The notes beneath the pieces are model-generated. The model was not told the origin of the DNA. It ran no database searches and saw nothing but the letters and a program-made list of their open reading frames with translations. A stretch of DNA of 6,551 nt. It comes from Acidimicrobiales bacterium (lineage in GTDB: Bacteria > Actinomycetota > Acidimicrobiia > Acidimicrobiales > JABEUL01). Made by a program: the position numbers and the translations under genes. Shown here piece after piece: positions 1 to 6,551 of the stretch (the stretch's first letter is position 1; the number at the start of each line of letters is the position of its first letter). The stretch lies in contig DAIDJA010000103.1 in assembly GCA_027451605.1 (NCBI GenBank), positions 1 through 6,551 on the forward strand. The letters are read 5' to 3'.

Positions 1-24
1 TTAATTATTCATATAGGTGCTTTT

Positions 25-53
25 TTGACAAATAAACGTTAATTTAATAGGCT
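25..53 (+). promoter_or_regulatory. Candidate promoter for rapZ
   Basis: A perfect -35 hexamer TTGACA (25-30) is followed after 17 nt by TAGGCT (48-53), a -10 of the actinobacterial TANNNT type. Two TACAAT motifs just downstream (60-65 and 65-70) are alternative -10 elements but have no good -35. Transcription would start near position 60 and leave a leader of about 70 nt before rapZ. Nothing else is recognisable in the first 130 nt. In many relatives uvrC lies upstream of rapZ, but its end cannot be identified here. Confidence 0.42.
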
Positions 54-130
54 TTTCAGTACAATACAATTAAGAGACAAAGTCGAATCCCAAATTGTTA
101 TATGACTCATAGGGATTTGTTTAAGGACTA

Positions 131-1009
131 ATGGATTCAAATCAAAACGAAATTTTGATTGTCGTAGGAATGTCGGGAGCCGGTCGATCTACCGCGGCTG
201 ACGTTTTGGAAGATATGGGCTGGTTGGTTATAGATAACTTGCCGAGCTCTCTGGTTGAAAAAATCGGAGATCTGGCGATTAGATCCGGTAATGAATATCT
301 CAAAATAGTTTTGGTTCTGGGCAGGAGCGCTCCGCTAGGGTTTGGCGAGCTGATAACCGCCCTGGATGACCTAAAGGCACGCTCAAAGGACATGAAGATT
401 CTATTTTTGGATGCCACTGATGACATCCTTCTTCGCCGATTTGAAGGTACCCGACGAAAACATCCGATCGCTGCTCCGACTTTGGCCGATTCGATTCATT
501 CGGAAAGAGATATACTTTTTGCACTTAGGTCAAAGGCAGATGTTGTTATCGATACGACCGACTTAAATGTTCATCAATTCGCAGATAAAGTAAAATCGCT
601 ATTCGGCAATGATGACTCTAGTGGATTAAAAGTTCAGGTTATGTCGTTTGGATACTCATACGGTATACCAATTGATGCGGATTTGGTTATGGATGTCAGA
701 TTTCTTCCTAATCCCCATTGGGAACCAACCTTACGGGACAAGACCGGATTGGATAAATCGGTGTCCGAATATGTGATTAATTCTACGGCAACTCGTGAGT
801 TTTTGGAAAGCTTTACAGGGCTATTGGACGTAGTTATACCAGGCTACAAAAATGAAAATAAAAGTTATCTTACGATAGCCATCGGATGTACCGGTGGCAA
901 GCATAGAAGCGTCGCCTTGGCTGAATTTATCGGAAACTTCGTGGAAAATAAAGGTCTGAAGGTTATAGTTAAACACAGAGACATAAATAAAGGGCTGGAG
1001 TCCAACTAA
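131..1009 (+). CDS. rapZ: RapZ/YvcJ-family nucleotide-binding regulatory protein
   Basis: This is a 292-residue cytoplasmic P-loop protein, full length for the family. The N-terminal domain has a Walker A loop GMSGAGRS (residues 13-20), the conserved LRRFEGTRRKHP stretch (101-112) and a Walker B-like VVIDTTDLNVHQ (138-149). The C-terminal domain has MSFGYSYGIP (171-180), DVRFLPNPHW (188-197) and GCTGGKHRSVALAE (252-265), the most conserved block of the family. In E. coli, RapZ senses glucosamine-6-phosphate and delivers the GlmZ small RNA to RNase E. In Bacillus, YvcJ hydrolyses nucleotides and affects competence. The actinobacterial role is not settled, so the precise function here is open. 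The Walker A lysine is arginine, as in other actinobacterial members. The ATG start follows AAGGA (123-127) at the short spacing of 3 nt. The usual downstream partners yvcK and whiA are missing. Confidence 0.95.
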   Translation: MDSNQNEILIVVGMSGAGRSTAADVLEDMGWLVIDNLPSSLVEKIGDLAIRSGNEYLKIVLVLGRSAPLGFGELITALDDLKARSKDMKILFLDATDDILLRRFEGTRRKHPIAAPTLADSIHSERDILFALRSKADVVIDTTDLNVHQFADKVKSLFGNDDSSGLKVQVMSFGYSYGIPIDADLVMDVRFLPNPHWEPTLRDKTGLDKSVSEYVINSTATREFLESFTGLLDVVIPGYKNENKSYLTIAIGCTGGKHRSVALAEFIGNFVENKGLKVIVKHRDINKGLESN

Positions 1010-1021
1010 TAGATCATATCT

Positions 1022-1042
1022 AGCCGGTCATATCATCTGGCT
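1022..1042 (+). terminator. Hairpin after rapZ, possible weak terminator
   Basis: AGCCGG (1022-1027) pairs with CTGGCT (1037-1042), giving a 6-bp stem with one G-U pair and a 9-nt loop, 12 nt after the rapZ stop. The sequence that follows (TGATTTGGG) is not a U-run, so this is at best a poor intrinsic terminator. It may instead be an mRNA 3'-end structure. Confidence 0.25.
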
Positions 1043-1105
1043 TGATTTGGGACCTAGATTTTAAAATTTACCTAAATAAATTTAAGTCAAACCGAGATTC
1101 TAAGC

Positions 1106-1139
1106 TTACAGATGGGTGTAACGGTGTAACGCAGTGTAA
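1106..1139 (+). promoter_or_regulatory. Cluster of TGTAA half-sites, putative operator
   Basis: An inverted pair TTACA-N6-TGTAA (1106-1121) is followed by two more direct TGTAA half-sites at 1125-1129 and 1135-1139. GGTGTAAC occurs twice head to tail (1115-1122 and 1123-1130), and a third, looser copy reads GTGTAAG (1134-1140). The array ends 4 nt before the -35 box of the gap promoter, a typical place for an activator, or for a repressor spanning into the promoter. I do not recognise the motif as belonging to a named regulator. The repeats are seen directly; the regulatory role is inferred. Confidence 0.4.
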
Positions 1140-1143
1140 GAAG

Positions 1144-1171
1144 TTGCCGTTTCAGTCGGTGTGGATATAAT
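1144..1171 (+). promoter_or_regulatory. Strong promoter of the gap-pgk-tpiA-secG operon
   Basis: TTGCCG (1144-1149) is separated by 16 nt from a perfect TATAAT (1166-1171). Initiation would fall at the A residues near 1177-1179, giving a leader of about 70 nt before gap. The leader is A/T-rich and contains a perfect 12-bp palindrome TATTTATAAATA (1190-1201). This is the best sigma70-type promoter in the window, fitting a highly expressed glycolytic operon. Confidence 0.7.
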
Positions 1172-1225
1172 TGGTTAAATTATTTCAAGTATTTATAAAT
1201 AGTACTAAAATTGCTACGGCTTTAG

Positions 1226-2290
<1,065 letters not shown>

Positions 2291-2300
2291 GGATTTTGAC

Positions 2301-3440
2301 ATGCTAAGTATCCCGACCATTAAAGATCTTAAAAATTTGGAAGGCAAAAGAGTTCTTCTGCGGGCAGACTTCAATGTCCCACTTAAGAAAGATTCGCAGG
2401 AAAATTTTCAGGTTGCAGATGATTTCAGGATACGAGCGGCATTTCCTACCATAGATTATCTTTTGGGACAGGGTGCATCGGTTACAATTTGTACTCATCT
2501 GGGGAGACCAAAGGGAGAACATGTAAAAAAATGGGAGATAGCGCCGGTAGCTGAGGTGCTTCATAATCATTATCCCGATGTCAAAATAATGGAAAATTTG
2601 AGGTTTGACATCGGCGAAGAGAAAAATGACGAAGCGTTCGTTAAAAAACTCATAGAGAATCAGGATGTATTTGTTAATGACGCTTTCGGAGTTTCCCACA
2701 GAGCCCATGCATCCATTGTAGGGCCTCCCAAATTTCTACCGTCGGCGGCGGGATTTTTAATCGAAGAAGAACTCAGCGTACTGTGTAAACTTCTCAACGG
2801 ACCCGCGAAGCCTTTTATTGCAATTGTCGGAGGTGCCAAGATTTCAGACAAACTCGGGGTCGTGGGCTCATTGGCAAAAGTAGCTGACTACGTTTTGATC
2901 GGCGGAGCAATGTCATTTTCCTTCTTAAAGGCCCAAGGTCATGGCGTGGGTGATTCAATGGTAGAAGATGAGATGTTGCCTCACTGCGTTGATTTGATGA
3001 AAGAGTTTAATAATATAGTTCTGCCGGAAGATTCCATGGCATTAACCTCAGAAGGTGATTTTGGCGACTGCGATCACACGGGTGAGGTTAGGTATTTTAA
3101 CGGAGATATCGAAGACGGTTATAGGGGACTTGATATAGGGTCGTTTACGGTTGAAAAATACCTGAAATACATAAAAGAGGCCGGCACGATTTTTTGGAAC
3201 GGACCCATGGGAGTTTGCGAGGACGAAAGATTTTCAAAAGGTACTCAGCAAATTGCGCAGGGGGTGGTAGATTCCAAAGCATACAGTGTTATTGGCGGGG
3301 GTGACAGCGCAAAAGCTCTGTCAGATTTCCATTTAAACGGACATCCTGATTACGTGTCAACCGGGGGAGGGGCGAGTTTAGAGTTTTTGGAGTTCGGAGA
3401 TTTGCCGGGGATTAAGGCACTCCGCGAAAGCATTGCTTAG
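2301..3440 (+). CDS. pgk: Phosphoglycerate kinase, short form
   Basis: It transfers the acyl phosphate of 1,3-bisphosphoglycerate to ADP, giving ATP and 3-phosphoglycerate, directly after the Gap reaction. Visible signatures are RADFNVP (21-27), THLGRPKG (65-72), ENLRF (98-102), VNDAFGVSHRAHAS (125-138), GGAKISDKLGV (177-187), WNGPMGVCE (299-307), GGGDS (332-336) and STGGGASLEF (353-362), so both substrate-binding lobes are complete. At 379 residues it is shorter than the usual 390-400. The gap lies between APVAEVL (81-87) and ENLRF, where about 24 residues of the normal N-domain are missing. All key residues remain, so I expect an active enzyme. AAGGA (2289-2293) overlaps the gap stop codon and sits 7 nt before the ATG, which suggests coupled translation. 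Confidence 0.98.
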   Translation: MLSIPTIKDLKNLEGKRVLLRADFNVPLKKDSQENFQVADDFRIRAAFPTIDYLLGQGASVTICTHLGRPKGEHVKKWEIAPVAEVLHNHYPDVKIMENLRFDIGEEKNDEAFVKKLIENQDVFVNDAFGVSHRAHASIVGPPKFLPSAAGFLIEEELSVLCKLLNGPAKPFIAIVGGAKISDKLGVVGSLAKVADYVLIGGAMSFSFLKAQGHGVGDSMVEDEMLPHCVDLMKEFNNIVLPEDSMALTSEGDFGDCDHTGEVRYFNGDIEDGYRGLDIGSFTVEKYLKYIKEAGTIFWNGPMGVCEDERFSKGTQQIAQGVVDSKAYSVIGGGDSAKALSDFHLNGHPDYVSTGGGASLEFLEFGDLPGIKALRESIA

Positions 3441-3486
3441 CCGATAAGAATTTTAGGTTTGAGACTTTAGTTATTTTGGATTTATT

Positions 3487-4266
3487 TTGGAAAAAATTAC
3501 CAGGAAAAAGATAATTTGCGGCAACTGGAAGATGAATCATAGCCACTATGAGGCGGTTCAGACTATTCAACAGCTAAAAGCAACCGTATCTGAAGAGGAT
3601 CTGATAAAAGCCGACGTTGTAATACATCCGCCGTTTACATCGCTTAGATCCCTTCAAACAATATTTGAAGCAGAGAAACTAGGAATATTCTTGGGTGCTC
3701 AGCACTGCTACTTTGAGAAAAGTGGGGCTTTTACGGGGGAGATTTCGCCGGAAATGCTTTTAAAGTTGCATGTTACTTTTGTTATCGTTGGGCATTCCGA
3801 ACGCCGCACTCTATTTAATCAAAGCGACGAAATCGTAAATAAAACCGCAAAGGCAATTTCGGAAGCACAAATGATACCGGTAATATGTGTGGGTGAGTCG
3901 CAAAAGATCCGGGAAGCGGGCGAGCATTTTGACTTTGTGGCTTCGCAGGTAGAAGCGGCTCTGTCCGGCTTTAGGATTGATACCGTGAAGAGGATTGTTT
4001 TGGCATATGAACCTATTTGGGCAATTGGAACCGGCAATAATGCCACCGCCGAAGATGCACAGGATATGTGCGCGTCGATACGGAAGAAGGTCTCAGAGCT
4101 ATACGATTCCGATACCGCAAATTTGGTTCGAATTCAATACGGAGGTTCGGTAAACGAAGAAAATGCGGGATCTTTTTGCAAGAAATATGATGTTGACGGA
4201 CTTTTGGTCGGCGGTGCTTCATTGGATGGAGTAAAATTTGGTAACGTTATTAAGGCGGTAATTTAG
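3487..4266 (+). CDS. tpiA: Triosephosphate isomerase, TTG start
   Basis: It interconverts dihydroxyacetone phosphate and glyceraldehyde-3-phosphate, feeding Gap. The 259-residue TIM barrel has GNWKMN (12-17, with Asn13 and Lys15 in the active site), the catalytic electrophile His103 in VGHSERR (101-107), catalytic Glu175 in AYEPIWAIGTG (173-183, leading into the flexible loop), and the phosphate-binding YGGSV (218-222) and LLVGGASL (239-246). Nothing essential is missing. The TTG start is chosen because the first downstream ATG is Met16, inside GNWKMN, and would delete the catalytic Asn and Lys. The Shine-Dalgarno is only GGA (3478-3480), 6 nt upstream. A poor site with a TTG start suggests lower translation than gap. 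The 46-nt gap after pgk shows no terminator. Confidence 0.97.
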   Translation: MEKITRKKIICGNWKMNHSHYEAVQTIQQLKATVSEEDLIKADVVIHPPFTSLRSLQTIFEAEKLGIFLGAQHCYFEKSGAFTGEISPEMLLKLHVTFVIVGHSERRTLFNQSDEIVNKTAKAISEAQMIPVICVGESQKIREAGEHFDFVASQVEAALSGFRIDTVKRIVLAYEPIWAIGTGNNATAEDAQDMCASIRKKVSELYDSDTANLVRIQYGGSVNEENAGSFCKKYDVDGLLVGGASLDGVKFGNVIKAVI

Positions 4267-4271
4267 CCGAT

Positions 4272-4284
4272 CCCCCAAGTGGGG
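4272..4284 (+). other. Small GC hairpin between tpiA and secG
   Basis: CCCC (4273-4276) and GGGG (4281-4284) flank an AAGT tetraloop, 6 nt after the tpiA stop. No U-run follows, so it should not terminate transcription. It could protect or separate the tpiA part of the message from secG. The structure is seen; the role is speculative. Confidence 0.3.
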
Positions 4285-4310
4285 ACAAGTCTTATATTCT
4301 GGAGTATACG

Positions 4311-4541
4311 TTGCTTACCGATTTTATAGTTACAATTAATGTATTGTCGTCATTGGGTTTGATTGTCTTGGTGCTTTTGCATTCGGGAAAGGGTGGCGGG
4401 CTTTCTGATATGTTTGGGGGGTCCGTTGGTGCGGCTGCGGCCGGATCAACTATGGTTGAAAAGAATCTTGACAGATTAACTTTGGTTTGTCTGGCACTAT
4501 TTGCTTTTACGACGGTAATTGTAGCCTTACGTTGGTCGTGA
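4311..4541 (+). CDS. secG: Protein-export translocon subunit SecG, TTG start
   Basis: This is a 76-residue inner-membrane protein, the accessory subunit of the SecYEG channel that aids SecA-driven export. It has the family's two transmembrane helices, about residues 5-23 and 55-73. They are joined by a Gly-rich loop with LLHSGKGGGLSDMFGGSVG (22-40), the SecG signature, and then VEKNLDRLT (49-57) leading into the second helix. Length is normal. The TTG start is supported by TCTGGAG (4298-4304) 6 nt upstream, and starting there keeps the first helix complete. secG following tpiA is common in Actinobacteria and also occurs in Firmicutes. Its stop codon overlaps the start of the lipoprotein gene by 4 nt. 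Confidence 0.94.
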   Translation: MLTDFIVTINVLSSLGLIVLVLLHSGKGGGLSDMFGGSVGAAAAGSTMVEKNLDRLTLVCLALFAFTTVIVALRWS

Positions 4542-6325
4542 AATACGATAAAAGACCTTTTTTATCTACAAAGATTCAGCGTTTAGGCAATTTACTTAAA
4601 GCCACTGTGCATTTATTATTTCGGCCTTTATTATTGGGGCCCTTATTATTGGGCACATTTTTGCTTTCGGCATGTTCCACATCAGGCACTACTAATCAGA
4701 CTATACCTATTGTTCATAATGCCGTAATAACGGTTGCCGTACCGGCTCTGCCGACAAATTTCAATCCTAATGTTCCTGCGGGAAATAATTTTCTGACCCA
4801 ACAAATTATGGATTGTCTATGGCCACAGATATTTTCATACGGCGGTGACTATCAGACTAGCTTGGATACTGCGGTTATCTCGCAGGCGGAATTGATCTCT
4901 ATCGACCCGGAAAAAATACAGTATACGATCGCCCCGAATGCGGTTTGGTCAGATGGGACACCCATAACTCTTTCGGACTTTGTCTTTAACTGGAAAGCTC
5001 ATATCGGTATCGGATTTGATTTGAATAGTAAGCCGTTTCAAACCATTCAGCAACCGGGATACAGTGATATTGCCTCAATTGAGCCCTCACAGAATAATCA
5101 GAGTTTTACGGTTACCTTCATTAAACCGTTTGCCGACTGGGAGTCGCTTTTTTCAAATTTGGTGCCGGCCCACATCGCATCTAAGGTCGGATGGAATTCG
5201 GGATTTACAACAGTGTCACCTACAGTTGAAGTGTCCGCCGGACCATACTTAATTGGCGGTTATGTTCCTAATCAATCCCTAACTCTGATTGAAAACAAGA
5301 AATATAACGGAGCAAAGCCTCACATTTCGAAAATAATATTCAAGGTGTTTTCGACAAGCCAAGCAATGTTACAGGCAGTTCAGACCAATCAGGCTCAACT
5401 TACAATAGGTCAGTTCAATCCAATAACGGTAGCGAATTTAAATAAGAGCAATACTTTAAATGCCGAAACTCACAAGACTTTTTCTGCGGTGATGATGACC
5501 TTTAATCCGTCCGTGGCGGTATTTGCCTCGAGTCAGCTTCGACAGGCAATTAGTTCGTTAATTGACTACAATCAGTTAGCGTCAGATACCGAAGGTCTTT
5601 ACAATTCAGGAGCATATCCTTTGACCAATATGATATTTGTTCAGAATCAATCGGGGTACTCAAATGATGCCGCTGGTATATTGCAGCCCAATACAGCTGC
5701 TTTCAGCCAACTGTTGGCCTCAGTGGGTTTGAGCTACAATCCCCACGGTATATTAATTTTTAATAATCAACCCGTGTCCTTTACCTTGGGCTATGATTCA
5801 AACGATCTGATGCAGTCAATGGCGGCGGCTAACCTCCAGGCCCAATTTAGAGACGCCGGTATCGTCGTCAATTTGCAGTCATATCCCACAAGTATTAGCG
5901 AACAATCCGCACTTCAATCCGGAAATTTCCAGATGACCATAGAAAAAGTAACACAAAATCCCTCTCTGTCGTATACGACAGCCAGTCTCACTCAGGATCA
6001 GTTTTATGATCAGCAAAATGGCACGTGGCCGATGGGAACAGGCGTAAACCCTGCCACCGTCTTAAAGTCAACTCCCCAAATTGCATCACTTATTGATCAG
6101 GCTGATTCATCACTTGATACTTTAAAGTCTCAGGACCTGTACCAGCAGGCTGACGTACTGTTATGGCAGAGTTTTTTGACTGTTCCGTTATTTGAAGAGC
6201 CTATGACAATTGTTACCAGCACTCTACTCCAAAATGTAAAGTTCAATCCTTCAATATTCGGTCCATTTTCCAGCGTTACAGACTGGGCCGTTATAAATCA
6301 GAGTGCATTGACAACTTCAAGTTGA
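4538..6325 (+). CDS. Family-5 ABC transporter substrate-binding lipoprotein
   Basis: A secreted solute-binding protein of the SBP_bac_5 (OppA/DppA-like) family, predicted to be a lipid-anchored receptor for an oligopeptide or similar solute. With the GTG start it has 595 residues. It has a basic N-region, a hydrophobic core with PLLLG twice (30-39) and the lipobox LSAC, making Cys46 the lipidated residue. Family features are the YTIAPNAVWSDGTPITLSDFVFNWK stretch and LRQAISSLIDYNQL (about 334-347). I chose GTG 4538 because its 4-nt GTGA overlap with the secG stop fits coupled translation; no Shine-Dalgarno is visible. A TTG at 4487 would overlap secG by 55 nt, and a GTG at 4607 would leave a compact 23-residue signal peptide. 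The mature part is poor in charge (2 Arg by my count) and rich in Asn, Gln, Ser and Thr. No permease or ATPase gene is adjacent, so the ligand cannot be named. Confidence 0.88.
   Translation: MKYDKRPFLSTKIQRLGNLLKATVHLLFRPLLLGPLLLGTFLLSACSTSGTTNQTIPIVHNAVITVAVPALPTNFNPNVPAGNNFLTQQIMDCLWPQIFSYGGDYQTSLDTAVISQAELISIDPEKIQYTIAPNAVWSDGTPITLSDFVFNWKAHIGIGFDLNSKPFQTIQQPGYSDIASIEPSQNNQSFTVTFIKPFADWESLFSNLVPAHIASKVGWNSGFTTVSPTVEVSAGPYLIGGYVPNQSLTLIENKKYNGAKPHISKIIFKVFSTSQAMLQAVQTNQAQLTIGQFNPITVANLNKSNTLNAETHKTFSAVMMTFNPSVAVFASSQLRQAISSLIDYNQLASDTEGLYNSGAYPLTNMIFVQNQSGYSNDAAGILQPNTAAFSQLLASVGLSYNPHGILIFNNQPVSFTLGYDSNDLMQSMAAANLQAQFRDAGIVVNLQSYPTSISEQSALQSGNFQMTIEKVTQNPSLSYTTASLTQDQFYDQQNGTWPMGTGVNPATVLKSTPQIASLIDQADSSLDTLKSQDLYQQADVLLWQSFLTVPLFEEPMTIVTSTLLQNVKFNPSIFGPFSSVTDWAVINQSALTTSS
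4625..4654 (+). repeat. 15-bp tandem duplication in the signal-peptide core
   Basis: Two adjacent 15-bp units (4625-4639 and 4640-4654) match at 13 of 15 positions and each encode Pro-Leu-Leu-Leu-Gly. Both differences are at third codon positions and silent. The repeat lengthens the hydrophobic core of the lipoprotein signal peptide by one unit. Confidence 0.8.
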
Positions 6326-6334
6326 TAGCATAAT
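6308..6334 (+). promoter_or_regulatory. Candidate promoter for tRNA-Leu
   Basis: A perfect TTGACA (6308-6313) inside the last codons of the lipoprotein gene is followed by CATAAT (6329-6334) after 15 nt, or by TAATGT (6331-6336) after 17 nt. Transcription would begin near 6341, leaving a 5' leader of about 75 nt for RNase P to remove. The spacing is imperfect for the better -10, and read-through from the operon is an alternative. Confidence 0.35.
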
Positions 6335-6352
6335 GTCAAATAGGTGTTATCA
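6323..6352 (+). terminator. Weak hairpin at the end of the operon
   Basis: TGATAGCA (6323-6330, including the lipoprotein stop codon) pairs with TGTTATCA (6345-6352) in an 8-bp stem with one G-U pair and a 14-nt loop. The stem is A/T-rich and is followed by TATTATAA, not a U-run, so termination here would be inefficient. It overlaps the candidate tRNA promoter. Confidence 0.25.
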
Positions 6353-6416
6353 TATTATAACGAATTCTGATCAAAAATTAAGTTGTGAGAATTTATTATA
6401 AAGGGTGGTTTTAAGA

Positions 6417-6500
6417 GTCGGAGTGGCGGAATAGGTAGACGCGCTAGCTTGAGGGGCTAGTACCCGCAAGGGTGTGGGGGTTCAAGTCCCCCCTCCGACA
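6417..6500 (+). tRNA. tRNA-Leu(GAG)
   Basis: A complete 84-nt class II tRNA. The acceptor arms GTCGGAG (6417-6423) and CTCCGAC (6493-6499) pair over all 7 bp. The D stem is GCG/CGC (6426-6428 with 6440-6442). The anticodon stem CTAGC/GCTAG encloses the loop TTGAGGG with anticodon GAG at 6451-6453, which reads CUC and CUU leucine codons. The long variable arm ACCC-GCAA-GGGT (6462-6473) and the T arm GGGGG-TTCAAGT-CCCCC (6476-6492) are intact, and the discriminator base is A6500, as expected for leucine. CCA is not encoded (CTT follows), so the 3' end must be added by tRNA nucleotidyltransferase. Confidence 0.97.
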
Positions 6501-6551
6501 CTTAATTTAATGTGATATATGGTCAATTACATGAGATTTCCCTTACGTTTT

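Noticed and set aside
142..524. Minus-strand open frames opposite rapZ
   Set aside because: They lie wholly inside a full-length conserved gene, have no recognisable motifs and no ribosome binding sites. The same holds for the minus-strand frames opposite gap, pgk and tpiA, and for a plus-strand frame at 5064-5252 inside the lipoprotein gene.
1064..1083. A/T-only inverted repeat AAATTTA...TAAATTT as a rapZ terminator
   Set aside because: The stem has no G-C pairs and no U-run follows; such repeats are expected by chance in A/T-rich intergenic DNA.
4487..4537. Longer N-terminus of the lipoprotein from TTG 4487
   Set aside because: It would overlap secG by 55 nt and add 17 residues unlike a signal peptide. 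The GTG at 4538 gives a tidy 4-nt overlap with the secG stop.
6519..6551. Possible start of a downstream gene (ATG at 6519 or 6531, open to the window end)
   Set aside because: Only 11 codons are visible, there is no Shine-Dalgarno, and the translated residues show nothing recognisable.
6417..6551. Attachment site or integrated element at the tRNA-Leu gene
   Set aside because: No integrase gene or repeated tRNA 3' end is visible, and the window stops 51 nt after the tRNA.

Overview
The window is a chromosomal core-metabolism segment, with every protein gene and the tRNA on the + strand. It reads as an actinobacterium. The order rapZ, gap, pgk, tpiA, secG is the classic actinobacterial arrangement, and the RapZ P-loop (GMSGAGRST) and the SecG motif (SGKGGGLSDMFGGS) have the actinobacterial form. 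Base composition is low for the phylum (about 45% G+C in coding stretches sampled by eye, lower between genes). The shortened Pgk, the type of GAPDH and a secreted lipoprotein almost without arginine make a member of the Acidimicrobiia, perhaps an acidophilic one, my best guess. That placement is inference, not a database result.

Layout. A possible promoter lies at the left edge, followed by rapZ (131-1009). A 240-nt intergenic region holds a hairpin, a cluster of TGTAA half-sites and a strong sigma70-type promoter. This drives an apparent operon: gap (1250), pgk (2301), tpiA (3487, TTG start), secG (4311, TTG start) and a family-5 ABC substrate-binding lipoprotein (GTG start at 4538, overlapping the secG stop by 4 nt). 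Gene spacings are 10, 46, 44 and -4 nt, and no convincing terminator separates the genes. After the lipoprotein comes a weak hairpin and then a complete tRNA-Leu(GAG) at 6417-6500. The last 51 nt hold nothing I can call.

Function. Gap, Pgk and TpiA carry out consecutive reactions of lower glycolysis and gluconeogenesis, interconverting DHAP, GAP, 1,3-bisphosphoglycerate and 3-phosphoglycerate. SecG is the small accessory subunit of the SecYEG translocon. The lipoprotein must itself cross the membrane by Sec and probably captures an oligopeptide or similar solute, but no permease or ATPase gene is present here. RapZ is a nucleotide-binding regulator, linked in other bacteria to amino-sugar metabolism or competence.

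No mobile element, CRISPR array, phage gene or plainly novel system is visible. The points worth a second look are the absence of yvcK and whiA between rapZ and gap, the TGTAA half-site array upstream of the gap promoter, lineage-type length changes in GAPDH and Pgk, and the orphan, charge-poor lipoprotein tied to secG.
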